Below the pieces are notes generated by a model. That model did no database searches and was not told where the DNA came from. It worked only from the letters and a program-made list of their open reading frames with translations. The translations under genes were made by a program, and so were the position numbers. DNA of 17,800 nucleotides from RGIG3528 sp964653855 (GTDB lineage: Bacteria > Bacillota > Clostridia > Lachnospirales > Lachnospiraceae): the NCBI GenBank assembly GCA_964653855.1, contig CAZZFV010000041.1, forward strand, positions 1 to 17,800. Reading direction: 5' to 3'. The first letter of the stretch is position 1. Each line of letters begins with the position of its first letter. Of the stretch, positions 1 to 7,519 are shown one piece after another.

Positions 1-38
1 AAAAAAGAAGCCTATGCAGCCTAAGCCGCATAAGCTTC
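1..38 (-). terminator. Rho-independent terminator after the pectinesterase gene
   Basis: Read on the minus strand, a long inverted repeat (plus positions 7-38) has outer arms GAAGC/GCTTC, a G-U pair, inner arms TATGC/GCATA and a further GGC/GCT pairing closing a TTAG loop. It is followed at once by six T (plus 1-6). It starts about 28 bp after the pectinesterase stop codon. The plus strand also has a run of T just beyond the stem (41-46), so the hairpin may stop transcription arriving from either side. Confidence 0.9.
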
Positions 39-66
39 CGTTTTTTACTTTTTTAAATTGCCTTAC

Positions 67-3000
67 TTATCTTATCTTTTTTGTAAAGAGAAGTGCAAGT
101 CCCGACAAAATGCTTGTAATGCCGAGTATTGCGAAGATAACGTCGTTGTCGCCCGTCTTCGGTGTTGTTGCATCAGATAAGTAGTGAACCGGTCTCCATC
201 CCGCAAGAACGGTATTGAATGCTCTTACCGTACCGCCGTCGATGTAGCTGTTAACGGAAAGAATATCCGTGTTTGTTGCACCCGTTGTTGTAAATGCCGC
301 GCCGTTCGATGTATTTCCGAATTCATTAAATACAGCCGTAACCTTGTCGCCCGCAGACATTTCGCCCCAGCCTTCGGAATCTACAAGACCGTTTGTCTCG
401 CAGTTGATGAAGGATGCATTTGAATTTGCGCCCCATGTTCTGCCATACTTACCGATTGCCGGATCCGATCCGTGTGCGCCGTCGGTTGTGATCGTACAAT
501 TTCTGAATACATAAGGACTTGTCTTCGGTGCTACGATATAACCGATCTTCGAGTTGTTTGAAGCATCGTTTGCAAATGTCTTCCACTGTAACTCACAATT
601 ATCAAAGATTGCCGAGAACTCACCGCAGATATAGTCTGTGTTTCCGCCGATTACCGAGTCCTTTACATATACATGATAATTGTAGTTTGTCGAACCGTTT
701 CTTCCGAATGTATCCTGGGAAGAAAGAATCTTACAATTGTAAAGCTCAAGGTTGTCTGCGTCTACATAGAAAGCGTTTGATCTTTCCTTGTACTTATAAG
801 CCGTAACGTCGGCACCGTCCGCAAGACGATCAACAGCAAGAAGTGTTCCCGCAATATCGGACTTTTCAGCTTCGGTAAGTGTGTAGTTGTAAGTGTTGAG
901 GAATGTAACGTCTTCTGCGATAAAGTTGTCGCCGCGTGCGATAAATACGCCGCCCCAGAGGCTTCCGTTGCCTTCTGCCGATGAATACTTATCCATTGCG
1001 AGACGCTTATTGTAAAGTCCCGTTCCCGGATCTACGGAATAATAAAGTGTGCCTACGCCGTAGTACCATGAAATCGTGTGGTTGTTGCCCTTAAGTGTTA
1101 CATAATCGGCAGCCATAACGGTCTGCTCAAAGATATCCGTCTTAAGGTTAATCGTTACACGGCCTGCTTCGCCTGCCGGACGATTAAGCATTCCGAGGAT
1201 AGCATCGGATGCCTCGTTAAGAGTATCGTAATCGCCGGGTACGTTGAGTTCGCTCTTAAACTCGACAATGGGGATAACCTCGATGCTTGTGATATACGAT
1301 GTTGCGCTGAATGCAAGCGTTACATCCTTTTCCGTAACCATTTCGAACGTATCGATCTTGGATGTTGTCTTTGAATCAACAACACAATACGAGCCGTTCA
1401 TCGTGAATTCGGCAAGATAGTAAGCACTTACGATAACCTTTGCTTTTCCGGATACCGGAATCTTGATTGTTGCGTCGGCCTTTGCAACCGTGTGCGACTT
1501 ACCTGTCTCAACGGCAACATTACCTGTTGTTTCCATGTTGGGAATATCGGTATATGAATATGTATGCTTCTTTGTTGCATCCACAACTTCAACATAAACG
1601 TCGTCCGTGTTGTCCTGTCCCGTAACTACGGAAGCTCTGTCATAAGTAACTCCGCCGTTTGTCGTAACAACGCTTGCCGAATACTCACCGGGCTTTAACT
1701 CGAGTGAGTAGCCGTCTCCCGTGATTGTTGCGTTATAGGTAAGTCCGTTTGCGTTGTTTGTGAATGTAAGAGACGTTACGTTTGAAACATCCGTACCCGT
1801 AATCTTACCCGAAAGTACAACGTCGGGCACATTGTTAAGTGTGATTGCAACGTCGCCCGCACCCGCAAGGAATGTCTCGCTGCCGTTTGCAAGAGGCTTA
1901 ACACCGCCGTCGTTTGATTCGATTTTGTATGTATGACCCTTTAAGAGTCTGATTGTTGTGTCCGTAAGCTTAACCGTGATCGGATCGCCGCCGAGGGAAG
2001 CATCCGTAAGAGTAAGCTTTAAGGAATCGCCTACCGTTGCGTCAACGTTTGTAACGGTAACGTTTACGTTTGCAACCATATCCGGAACAAATGCGAATGC
2101 GGCATAGAACATGTTGTTTGTCTTACCCGTTGTGGACATAACATAGCTGTGACCCGGATAAACTTCAAACGAATAGCTTGTGAGTCCGACATCGGAATCG
2201 GTGAATCCGTTCTTTGTGCCGTCTGCGTTAAAGTCATGAACTCTGATAAAGGATGTGGAATTGTAGTATACCGTAACCATACCCTTTGCTGCGGGTGTGA
2301 ATACCGCAAGACATCCGTCTCCCTCGCCCGGAAGTGTGGGGATGTTGTTGGAATCGGCATGACGCTTACCCGATGTGTAGGAATCATGCTCAACGCCGTT
2401 TATCATAACCTTTTTGTTGTCTTTAACGGTAAATTGTGTGATAACGCCGTCAACCGTCTGACCCGCGAGAAGGAGCGTGCTGTCGCCGATCTTTACTTCA
2501 CCGGTCTTTACGTATCCGCCCGCCGTCTTGTATTCGTCGAGGATATAGATAAAATCTACCGCATTGCCGCTTACAACAAGATTTTCTACGGAAATCGAGT
2601 GGAGATATGCTTCACCTGTTGCTTCACATGTGATTGTGAGTGTTGTTGCGTCGCCTGTGTAAGAAATCTTTTCGGTATTGCCGTCGGTGGTTGTCTTACC
2701 GGCTACGCTTCCTACCTTGTTGCCGTCGGCATCCGTAACAACAAATGCCGTACCCGAACCGTATTGGCAAAGAGAAAGCGTGATTGTTGCGCTTCCCGCA
2801 ACCTTAACCGTCACCTTATCTCCGTTTTTGACTGCCGCACCATGCTGACCGTCATGGTAATATGCGGTGTTTGCTTCGGAAATAACCTTAAAATATCCGT
2901 CATCCGATACGTAGCCGTTTAATTTGCTTTGATCGGAAAGATTGTAAAATTCGAGCGAATACTTTTCGCCTGCTTCCGGCACTGCCTCACCCTCAACAAA

Positions 3001-3549
3001 ATCGATGAGTTCAAGGTTTGTTCCCACACCTACGATGTAGTAGAACTTTCCCGCCGAAATCTTAAGATTGTATTTGTGGTTGCCTTCTTCGAGCGCAAGT
3101 ATCGACTGAGCCTCGGGCATCGTAACCGGTGCGGATGCATCGGAAAGTACATTGAGATCCGTGTCGCTTTCAATCACGTATGCCTTCTTGCCCGAACCCA
3201 TGTTCATAAGAAGTGCGACGTTCGCATCCTTTGTTGCCGTAATTACGCTGTGTACTCTGGCCGTGCTTGATCCGACCTTTGCGTTGTTTACGCTTGATGA
3301 CTTGAGCGTATAGGTGTAATCCGTTCCGTCAAGCGAAATCGGAGTGTCCTTTGCGGTGACCGCAAGCTTTTGCACTGCGGTAAGTGTTGCGTTGCCTGCC
3401 GTGGCAACAACTTCGCCCGCGTTTACTTCTGCGTCGGAGATCTTTGCGTTTACGAGATTTGTGCCGAAAGGCAACATCGAAATCGTCATAAACATTGCAA
3501 GAGCCATTGCCGAAGCACGTTTAAATAAGGATTTTCTTTTTACTCCCAT
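67..3549 (-). CDS. Secreted multi-module pectin methylesterase with C-terminal sortase-like anchor
   Basis: This gene encodes a surface or secreted carbohydrate esterase of the pectinesterase (CE8) family, which removes methyl esters from homogalacturonan. Starting at 3549 the protein has 1160 residues. That start is preferred over the ATG at 3585 because AGGGAG lies about 10 nt before it, while nothing like a binding site precedes 3585. A basic N-terminus and a hydrophobic stretch form a signal peptide cut near residue 35. Residues about 40-765 are beta-rich, Gly/Thr/Val-rich segments that look like several carbohydrate-binding or Ig-like modules; I cannot name their families. The catalytic beta-helix spans about 769-1120, with the QDT aspartate D946, a second aspartate D972 in NTDYICG, and R1037 in GRTW, spaced as in known pectinesterases. 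The tail has TPKTG at 1129-1133, a hydrophobic segment and KKIR, the form of a sortase sorting signal. It appears to be a one-gene unit with its own terminator. Confidence 0.88.
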   Translation of the reverse strand: MGVKRKSLFKRASAMALAMFMTISMLPFGTNLVNAKISDAEVNAGEVVATAGNATLTAVQKLAVTAKDTPISLDGTDYTYTLKSSSVNNAKVGSSTARVHSVITATKDANVALLMNMGSGKKAYVIESDTDLNVLSDASAPVTMPEAQSILALEEGNHKYNLKISAGKFYYIVGVGTNLELIDFVEGEAVPEAGEKYSLEFYNLSDQSKLNGYVSDDGYFKVISEANTAYYHDGQHGAAVKNGDKVTVKVAGSATITLSLCQYGSGTAFVVTDADGNKVGSVAGKTTTDGNTEKISYTGDATTLTITCEATGEAYLHSISVENLVVSGNAVDFIYILDEYKTAGGYVKTGEVKIGDSTLLLAGQTVDGVITQFTVKDNKKVMINGVEHDSYTSGKRHADSNNIPTLPGEGDGCLAVFTPAAKGMVTVYYNSTSFIRVHDFNADGTKNGFTDSDVGLTSYSFEVYPGHSYVMSTTGKTNNMFYAAFAFVPDMVANVNVTVTNVDATVGDSLKLTLTDASLGGDPITVKLTDTTIRLLKGHTYKIESNDGGVKPLANGSETFLAGAGDVAITLNNVPDVVLSGKITGTDVSNVTSLTFTNNANGLTYNATITGDGYSLELKPGEYSASVVTTNGGVTYDRASVVTGQDNTDDVYVEVVDATKKHTYSYTDIPNMETTGNVAVETGKSHTVAKADATIKIPVSGKAKVIVSAYYLAEFTMNGSYCVVDSKTTSKIDTFEMVTEKDVTLAFSATSYITSIEVIPIVEFKSELNVPGDYDTLNEASDAILGMLNRPAGEAGRVTINLKTDIFEQTVMAADYVTLKGNNHTISWYYGVGTLYYSVDPGTGLYNKRLAMDKYSSAEGNGSLWGGVFIARGDNFIAEDVTFLNTYNYTLTEAEKSDIAGTLLAVDRLADGADVTAYKYKERSNAFYVDADNLELYNCKILSSQDTFGRNGSTNYNYHVYVKDSVIGGNTDYICGEFSAIFDNCELQWKTFANDASNNSKIGYIVAPKTSPYVFRNCTITTDGAHGSDPAIGKYGRTWGANSNASFINCETNGLVDSEGWGEMSAGDKVTAVFNEFGNTSNGAAFTTTGATNTDILSVNSYIDGGTVRAFNTVLAGWRPVHYLSDATTPKTGDNDVIFAILGITSILSGLALLFTKKIR

Positions 3550-3559
3550 TTTGTTTCTT

Positions 3560-3565
3560 CTCCCT
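3560..3565 (-). promoter_or_regulatory. Ribosome binding site deciding the pectinesterase start
   Basis: AGGGAG on the minus strand lies 10 nt before the ATG at 3549. It supports that start over the in-frame ATG at 3585, which has only an A-rich leader. The sequence between the two ATGs would add twelve mostly basic residues to the signal peptide. Confidence 0.7.
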
Positions 3566-3625
3566 CTTTTTTTCTTAAAGCGCATTTTTTGTTGTTTTTT
3601 AACAATCTCGCACTTCAGTATTACA

Positions 3626-3631
3626 ATTATA
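3626..3631 (-). promoter_or_regulatory. Possible -10 element for the pectinesterase gene
   Basis: A perfect TATAAT reads on the minus strand in the very AT-rich stretch between the clpB terminator and the pectinesterase start, about 77 nt before the ATG. The -35 position holds only a T-rich hexamer, so this is a weak call. The promoter should lie somewhere in 3590-3740, because the preceding gene ends in a strong terminator. Confidence 0.4.
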
Positions 3632-3740
3632 TACGTTAATATTTATAAAAAAATTGTGATTTTTGTTATAATATTTGGTAAAAATTGCTATGTTTCTTTA
3701 AGGTTTCCCTTTTTCCGATTTTCGCATCCCTTTTTAAGGC

Positions 3741-3774
3741 AAAAAAATACCCGGTACAAATTCCGTACCGGGTA
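3741..3774 (-). terminator. Rho-independent terminator after clpB
   Basis: A perfect 10-bp inverted repeat (TACCCGGTAC / GTACCGGGTA, plus 3748-3757 and 3765-3774) with a 7-nt loop is followed on the minus strand by seven T (plus 3741-3747). It begins 10 nt after the clpB stop codon and separates clpB from the pectinesterase gene. Confidence 0.95.
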
Positions 3775-3784
3775 AAAAATCGTT

Positions 3785-6373
3785 TTAATTTGCCTGCACA
3801 TATCCCATAAGTTTTCCGTTACGCACGTCGATCACAATCGTATCTCCCTGCTTTACGTTGCCCTCGAGGATAATACGCGCGCAAATCGTTTCTACTGATC
3901 CTTGCAAATACCTCTTTAGCGGTCTTGCACCGTATGCCGGATCAAAACTCTCGCTTATCGCAAAATCACGTGCCTCATCCGTAAGCTTAATCGTAATTTC
4001 CTTGTCTTTGAGACGTTCGTTCAAATCCTTTATGAGAAGATCCATAATCGCGCATACGTTTTCACGCGTAAGCGGATTAAACGTAATTATCTCATCGAGA
4101 CGGTTAAGGAACTCCGGTCTGAAATGAGCCTTAAGTTCATTCATGACAAGATCTTCCGTTTCGTCTGTGATGCGGCCGTCACGCTCAATTCCGTCAAGAA
4201 TATATTGCGAACCGATGTTTGACGTCATGATTATAATCGTGTTCTTAAAGTCAACCGTCCGCCCTTGCGAATCCGTAACACGTCCGTCGTCAAGGATCTG
4301 AAGCATTACGTTGAACACATCGGGGTGAGCCTTTTCGACTTCATCAAAGAGCACAACCGAATACGGCTTACGACGCACTGCTTCGGTAAGCTGTCCGCCC
4401 TCTTCGTAGCCCACATATCCGGGCGGCGCACCGATAAGACGGGAGACGGAATACTTTTCCATATATTCGCTCATATCGATACGTACCATGTTTTGCTCAT
4501 TGTCAAAAAGATTTGCCGCAAGACTCTTTGCAAGCTCGGTTTTGCCGACACCCGTAGGTCCGAGGAACAAAAACGATCCTATCGGCTTTGTGGGATCCTT
4601 GATTCCGGCCTTTGAACGAAGTATTGCCTCAGTAACACGTTCAACCGCCGTATCCTGACCGATTACGCGCTTATGAAGCTCGGTATCGAGTGAAAGCGCC
4701 TTTGTCTTTTCACCTTCGGTGAGCTTATGAACCGGAATTCCCGTCCATCTGGATACGATTTCCGCAATTTCATCCTCATCCACGGCTTCGTGAACATAGA
4801 CATTTTCCTTGTCTTTATTCTTTGCCTCTTCCGCCTCGATTTGCTTTTTGAGTTCGGGGAGACGCCCGTATTTGAGTTCTGCCGCACGGTTAAGATCATA
4901 ACTTCTTTCCGCCGCATTTATTTCGTTGGTAACGTTTTCAAGCTCTTCCTTCAATTTCATTACCTTTTCGACGGATGCTTTTTCGGCTTCCCATTTTGCC
5001 TTCGTGTTGAGATATTCCTCTTTTAACTCCGAAAGCTCTTTTTGCAAAGCTTCAAGCCTTTCGCGGCTCAAATTGTCGCTTTCCTTCTTTAATGCCGCCT
5101 CTTCGATTTCAAGCTGCATTATACGACGACGCACCTCATCGAGTTCCGTCGGCATGCTGTCAAGCTCCGTCTTAATCGATGCACACGCCTCATCCACAAG
5201 GTCGATTGCCTTATCCGGCAAGAACCTGTCGGTTATATATCTGTTTGAAAGCACCGCTGCCGACACAAGTGCACCGTCGGTAATCTTTACGCCGTGGAAC
5301 ATTTCGTATCTTTCCTTTATACCACGGAGTATCGAAATCGTGTCTTCAACCGTCGGCTCGTTTACCATAACAGGCTGAAAACGTCTTTCGAGAGCCGCAT
5401 CCTTTTCGATATACTGTCTGTACTCGTTTAACGTTGTCGCGCCGATACAATGAAGCTCACCGCGCGCAAGCATGGGCTTTAACATATTGCCCGCATCCAT
5501 CGAGCCTTCCGTTTTACCCGCACCCACTATCGTGTGAAGCTCATCTATAAAGAGGATGATTTTGCCGTCGCTTTCCTTTACTTCCGAAAGCACAGCCTTT
5601 AAACGTTCCTCAAATTCGCCCCTGTACTTTGCACCCGCAACAAGAGCGCCCATATCGAGCGAAAAAATCGTCTTATTTTTGAGTGTTTCCGGCACATCGC
5701 CCGCAACGATACGCTCCGCAAGTCCTTCAACGACCGCCGTTTTACCTACACCGGGTTCACCTATAAGCACGGGGTTATTCTTCGTCTTCCTTGAAAGTAT
5801 ACGGACAACGTTTCTTATTTCCGTATCACGTCCGATTACGGGATCAAGCTTATGCTGTCTTGCACGTTCCACAAGGTCGAGTCCGTACTTTTCGAGCGAA
5901 TCGTATGTGCCTTCGGGGTTGTCGGTTGTGACTTTCACGTTTCCTCTCACATCCTGCAGGGCTTTTAAAAATCTGTTTCTGTCGATGTTGAAGCTGTCAA
6001 AAAGCTCCTGCAATTCCTTTGTCGGATGCTTCAAAATGCTTAAGAACAAGTGTTCGACTGAAACATATTCGTCTCCCATCGCCTTTGACTCGTCTTCCGC
6101 ATAAATTAACACCTTGTTTAATTTATCGCCGACGAACACGTTGCCGCCGCTGACTCTCGGACGCTTCTTTATCACGCCCTCAACCTGTGCGGTAAACACG
6201 TCCGGATCTATCTCCATTTTTTCTATCAGCTTTTTAATCAGGCTGTCATCCAATTTTAAAAGACTGTAGAGGAGATGTTCCGGCATAAGTTCCTGGTTGC
6301 CGTAGTCGTACGCCACTTTTTCGCAATTGTTTACGGCTTCCATTGATTTTTGTGTAAATTTACTTATATTCAT
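3785..6373 (-). CDS. clpB: ATP-dependent protein disaggregase ClpB
   Basis: ClpB is a cytosolic hexameric AAA+ chaperone that, with DnaK, pulls proteins out of heat-induced aggregates. The 862-residue product is of normal family length. It has the Clp N domain (about 1-145), a first AAA+ domain with Walker A GEPGVGKT (205-212) and Walker B IILFIDE (272-278), the coiled-coil middle domain (about 400-525), a second AAA+ domain with Walker A GPTGVGKT (605-612), pore loop GYVGYEEGG (652-660) and VVLFDE, and the sensor-2 motif GARPLKR (815-821). The long middle domain and lack of a ClpP-docking loop that I can see favour ClpB over ClpC or ClpA. The start at 6373 is chosen because AGGAGG lies 7 nt upstream; the reading frame stays open further, to an ATG at 6442 that would fall inside the operator. 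Expression should be controlled by HrcA through the CIRCE element upstream, and a strong terminator follows the gene. Confidence 0.97.
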   Translation of the reverse strand: MNISKFTQKSMEAVNNCEKVAYDYGNQELMPEHLLYSLLKLDDSLIKKLIEKMEIDPDVFTAQVEGVIKKRPRVSGGNVFVGDKLNKVLIYAEDESKAMGDEYVSVEHLFLSILKHPTKELQELFDSFNIDRNRFLKALQDVRGNVKVTTDNPEGTYDSLEKYGLDLVERARQHKLDPVIGRDTEIRNVVRILSRKTKNNPVLIGEPGVGKTAVVEGLAERIVAGDVPETLKNKTIFSLDMGALVAGAKYRGEFEERLKAVLSEVKESDGKIILFIDELHTIVGAGKTEGSMDAGNMLKPMLARGELHCIGATTLNEYRQYIEKDAALERRFQPVMVNEPTVEDTISILRGIKERYEMFHGVKITDGALVSAAVLSNRYITDRFLPDKAIDLVDEACASIKTELDSMPTELDEVRRRIMQLEIEEAALKKESDNLSRERLEALQKELSELKEEYLNTKAKWEAEKASVEKVMKLKEELENVTNEINAAERSYDLNRAAELKYGRLPELKKQIEAEEAKNKDKENVYVHEAVDEDEIAEIVSRWTGIPVHKLTEGEKTKALSLDTELHKRVIGQDTAVERVTEAILRSKAGIKDPTKPIGSFLFLGPTGVGKTELAKSLAANLFDNEQNMVRIDMSEYMEKYSVSRLIGAPPGYVGYEEGGQLTEAVRRKPYSVVLFDEVEKAHPDVFNVMLQILDDGRVTDSQGRTVDFKNTIIIMTSNIGSQYILDGIERDGRITDETEDLVMNELKAHFRPEFLNRLDEIITFNPLTRENVCAIMDLLIKDLNERLKDKEITIKLTDEARDFAISESFDPAYGARPLKRYLQGSVETICARIILEGNVKQGDTIVIDVRNGKLMGYVQAN

Positions 6374-6380
6374 AACACTA

Positions 6381-6386
6381 CCTCCT
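6381..6386 (-). promoter_or_regulatory. Strong ribosome binding site of clpB
   Basis: AGGAGG reads on the minus strand 7 nt before the ATG at 6373. It fixes the clpB start and excludes the upstream in-frame ATG at 6442. Confidence 0.85.
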
Positions 6387-6413
6387 CGTATAAGTTTTAT
6401 CATTACGAAAATA

Positions 6414-6442
6414 CTTATACACCAAATTGTTAGCACTGTCAA
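6414..6442 (-). promoter_or_regulatory. Sigma-A-type promoter of clpB
   Basis: On the minus strand a perfect -35 TTGACA (plus 6437-6442) is separated by exactly 17 nt from a -10 TATAAG (plus 6414-6419). Transcription would start near 6407, giving a leader of about 34 nt. The -35 hexamer sits inside the CIRCE element, so repressor binding should block RNA polymerase directly. Confidence 0.85.
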
Positions 6443-6456
6443 GAGGTGAGTGCTAA
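6430..6456. promoter_or_regulatory. CIRCE operator (HrcA binding site)
   Basis: On the minus strand the left arm TTAGCACTC (plus 6448-6456) is a perfect match to the CIRCE consensus. The right arm CAGTGCTAA (plus 6430-6438) differs from GAGTGCTAA only at its inner base. The spacer is exactly 9 nt. CIRCE is bound by the heat-shock repressor HrcA in many Gram-positive bacteria, usually at groESL and dnaK operons. I see no CtsR heptad repeat, the other common regulator of clp genes. Confidence 0.92.
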
Positions 6457-6469
6457 TTTTTTTCTTTTT

Positions 6470-7519
6470 TCACCGGACTATCTCATCTATTTCTTTTAAC
6501 TCCTCCGCCGAAAAGCGGGTATTATAAAGCGCTCTCACGTTATTTTCTATTTGATACGCGTGTGACGCACCGATCACAACACTTGTGACTTTTTCACGCA
6601 TCACCCACGAAAGAGACATTTCGGAAAGCGTTTGCCCCCGTCTTTCGGCGATACATTTAAGGCGTCTCACCTTTTCGCGCACGGATTCGTTTGTTACGTC
6701 AAATGCGCTTATATGTCTTCCGTCCGTTATCACGCGTGAATCCGCGGGGATTTCGTTTAAATATTTTCCCGTAAGTATTCCCTGCGCAAGCGGTGAATAT
6801 GTTATAAATCCGAGATCGTTTTTATATAAATAATCCTTTAAGCCGCTTCGTTCCGCTTTTCTGTTAAGGAGCGAATAATTACTTTGATTTCCCGCAAAAG
6901 GCGTCTTAAGACGCTTAAATATTTTTGCTGCCGCTTCCGTCTGTTCTTTATTGTAGTTTGAAATACCTATATAAAGCGCTTTCCCGGATTTTACAAGCTC
7001 ATCGAGAGCCGCACATGTTTCCGTAAGCGGTGTATCGGGATCGGGCCTGTGATGATAAAAAATATCGACGTAATCAAGTCCCATTCGCTTTAAACTCGCA
7101 TCACAGCTCGCAATCAGGTGTTTTCTCGTGCCTCCGCTTCCGTAGGGGCCGTTCCACATGTCAAATCCCGCTTTTGTGGACACGATAATCTCATCCCGAT
7201 TTAATTTTAGGTCACGAAGCAGAGCCCCAAAATTTTCTTCCGCACGCCCGTACGGCGGTCCGTAATTATTGGCGAGATCAAACGAATTTATTCCCGACTC
7301 AAGCGCCGTCACGACAATTTTTTTCATTTCGTCCGTATTTCCGTTATCACCGAACGAATTCCATAATCCCAAGGAAAAGGCGGGGAGTATAAGTCCTGCC
7401 CCGCCCGCACGCATGTATGTCATGTTGTTTTGCTTAAAATCCGCATTCTTATATGTCATATTGTCTTGCTTATCATTCTTACATACCATATTGTTTTGCT
7501 TAAATTTAACATCCGTCAT
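6470..7519 (-). CDS. Aldo/keto reductase, YghZ/Gpr (L-glyceraldehyde 3-phosphate reductase) type
   Basis: This is a cytosolic NADPH-dependent aldo/keto reductase. Segments such as YGPPYGRAEENFG, STKAGFDMW and YHHRPDPDTPL match the group that includes E. coli YghZ/Gpr, which reduces L-glyceraldehyde 3-phosphate and other aldehydes. The tetrad is visible as D81, Y86, K116 and H157 (349-residue numbering). The start is uncertain. The ATG at 7519 directly follows the stop codon of the HD-GYP gene upstream (TAA-ATG), which suggests translational coupling, but three imperfect copies of a KQNNMTY-like unit give further in-frame ATGs at 7489, 7459 and 7423. Family members usually begin as from 7459 (about 329 residues). 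No good binding site singles out any of them. There is no terminator before the clpB promoter, so this transcript may run on into clpB. The true substrate cannot be told from sequence. Confidence 0.9.
   Translation of the reverse strand: MTDVKFKQNNMVCKNDKQDNMTYKNADFKQNNMTYMRAGGAGLILPAFSLGLWNSFGDNGNTDEMKKIVVTALESGINSFDLANNYGPPYGRAEENFGALLRDLKLNRDEIIVSTKAGFDMWNGPYGSGGTRKHLIASCDASLKRMGLDYVDIFYHHRPDPDTPLTETCAALDELVKSGKALYIGISNYNKEQTEAAAKIFKRLKTPFAGNQSNYSLLNRKAERSGLKDYLYKNDLGFITYSPLAQGILTGKYLNEIPADSRVITDGRHISAFDVTNESVREKVRRLKCIAERRGQTLSEMSLSWVMREKVTSVVIGASHAYQIENNVRALYNTRFSAEELKEIDEIVR
7415..7501 (-). repeat. Imperfect tandem repeat at the aldo/keto reductase N-terminus
   Basis: Three successive coding units start at K7, K17 and K29: KQNNMVCKND, KQDNMTYKNADF and KQNNMTY. 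At DNA level each opens with AAGCAAAACAATATG or a one- or two-base variant, with a period of 30-36 nt. Each copy carries an in-frame ATG. Units of 10 and 12 codons keep the frame open, which fits slippage or duplication of the normal start region. Confidence 0.8.

Noticed and set aside
2149..2922. Long plus-strand reading frame of about 257 codons inside the pectinesterase gene
   Set aside because: It lies wholly antisense to a gene with clear domains, is Cys-rich with no recognisable family, and lacks a binding site. It is a by-product of codon use on the other strand.
6374..6442. N-terminal extension of ClpB to the ATG at 6442
   Set aside because: It would place the start inside the CIRCE element and upstream of the likely transcription start. 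The ATG at 6373 has an AGGAGG and matches the family start.
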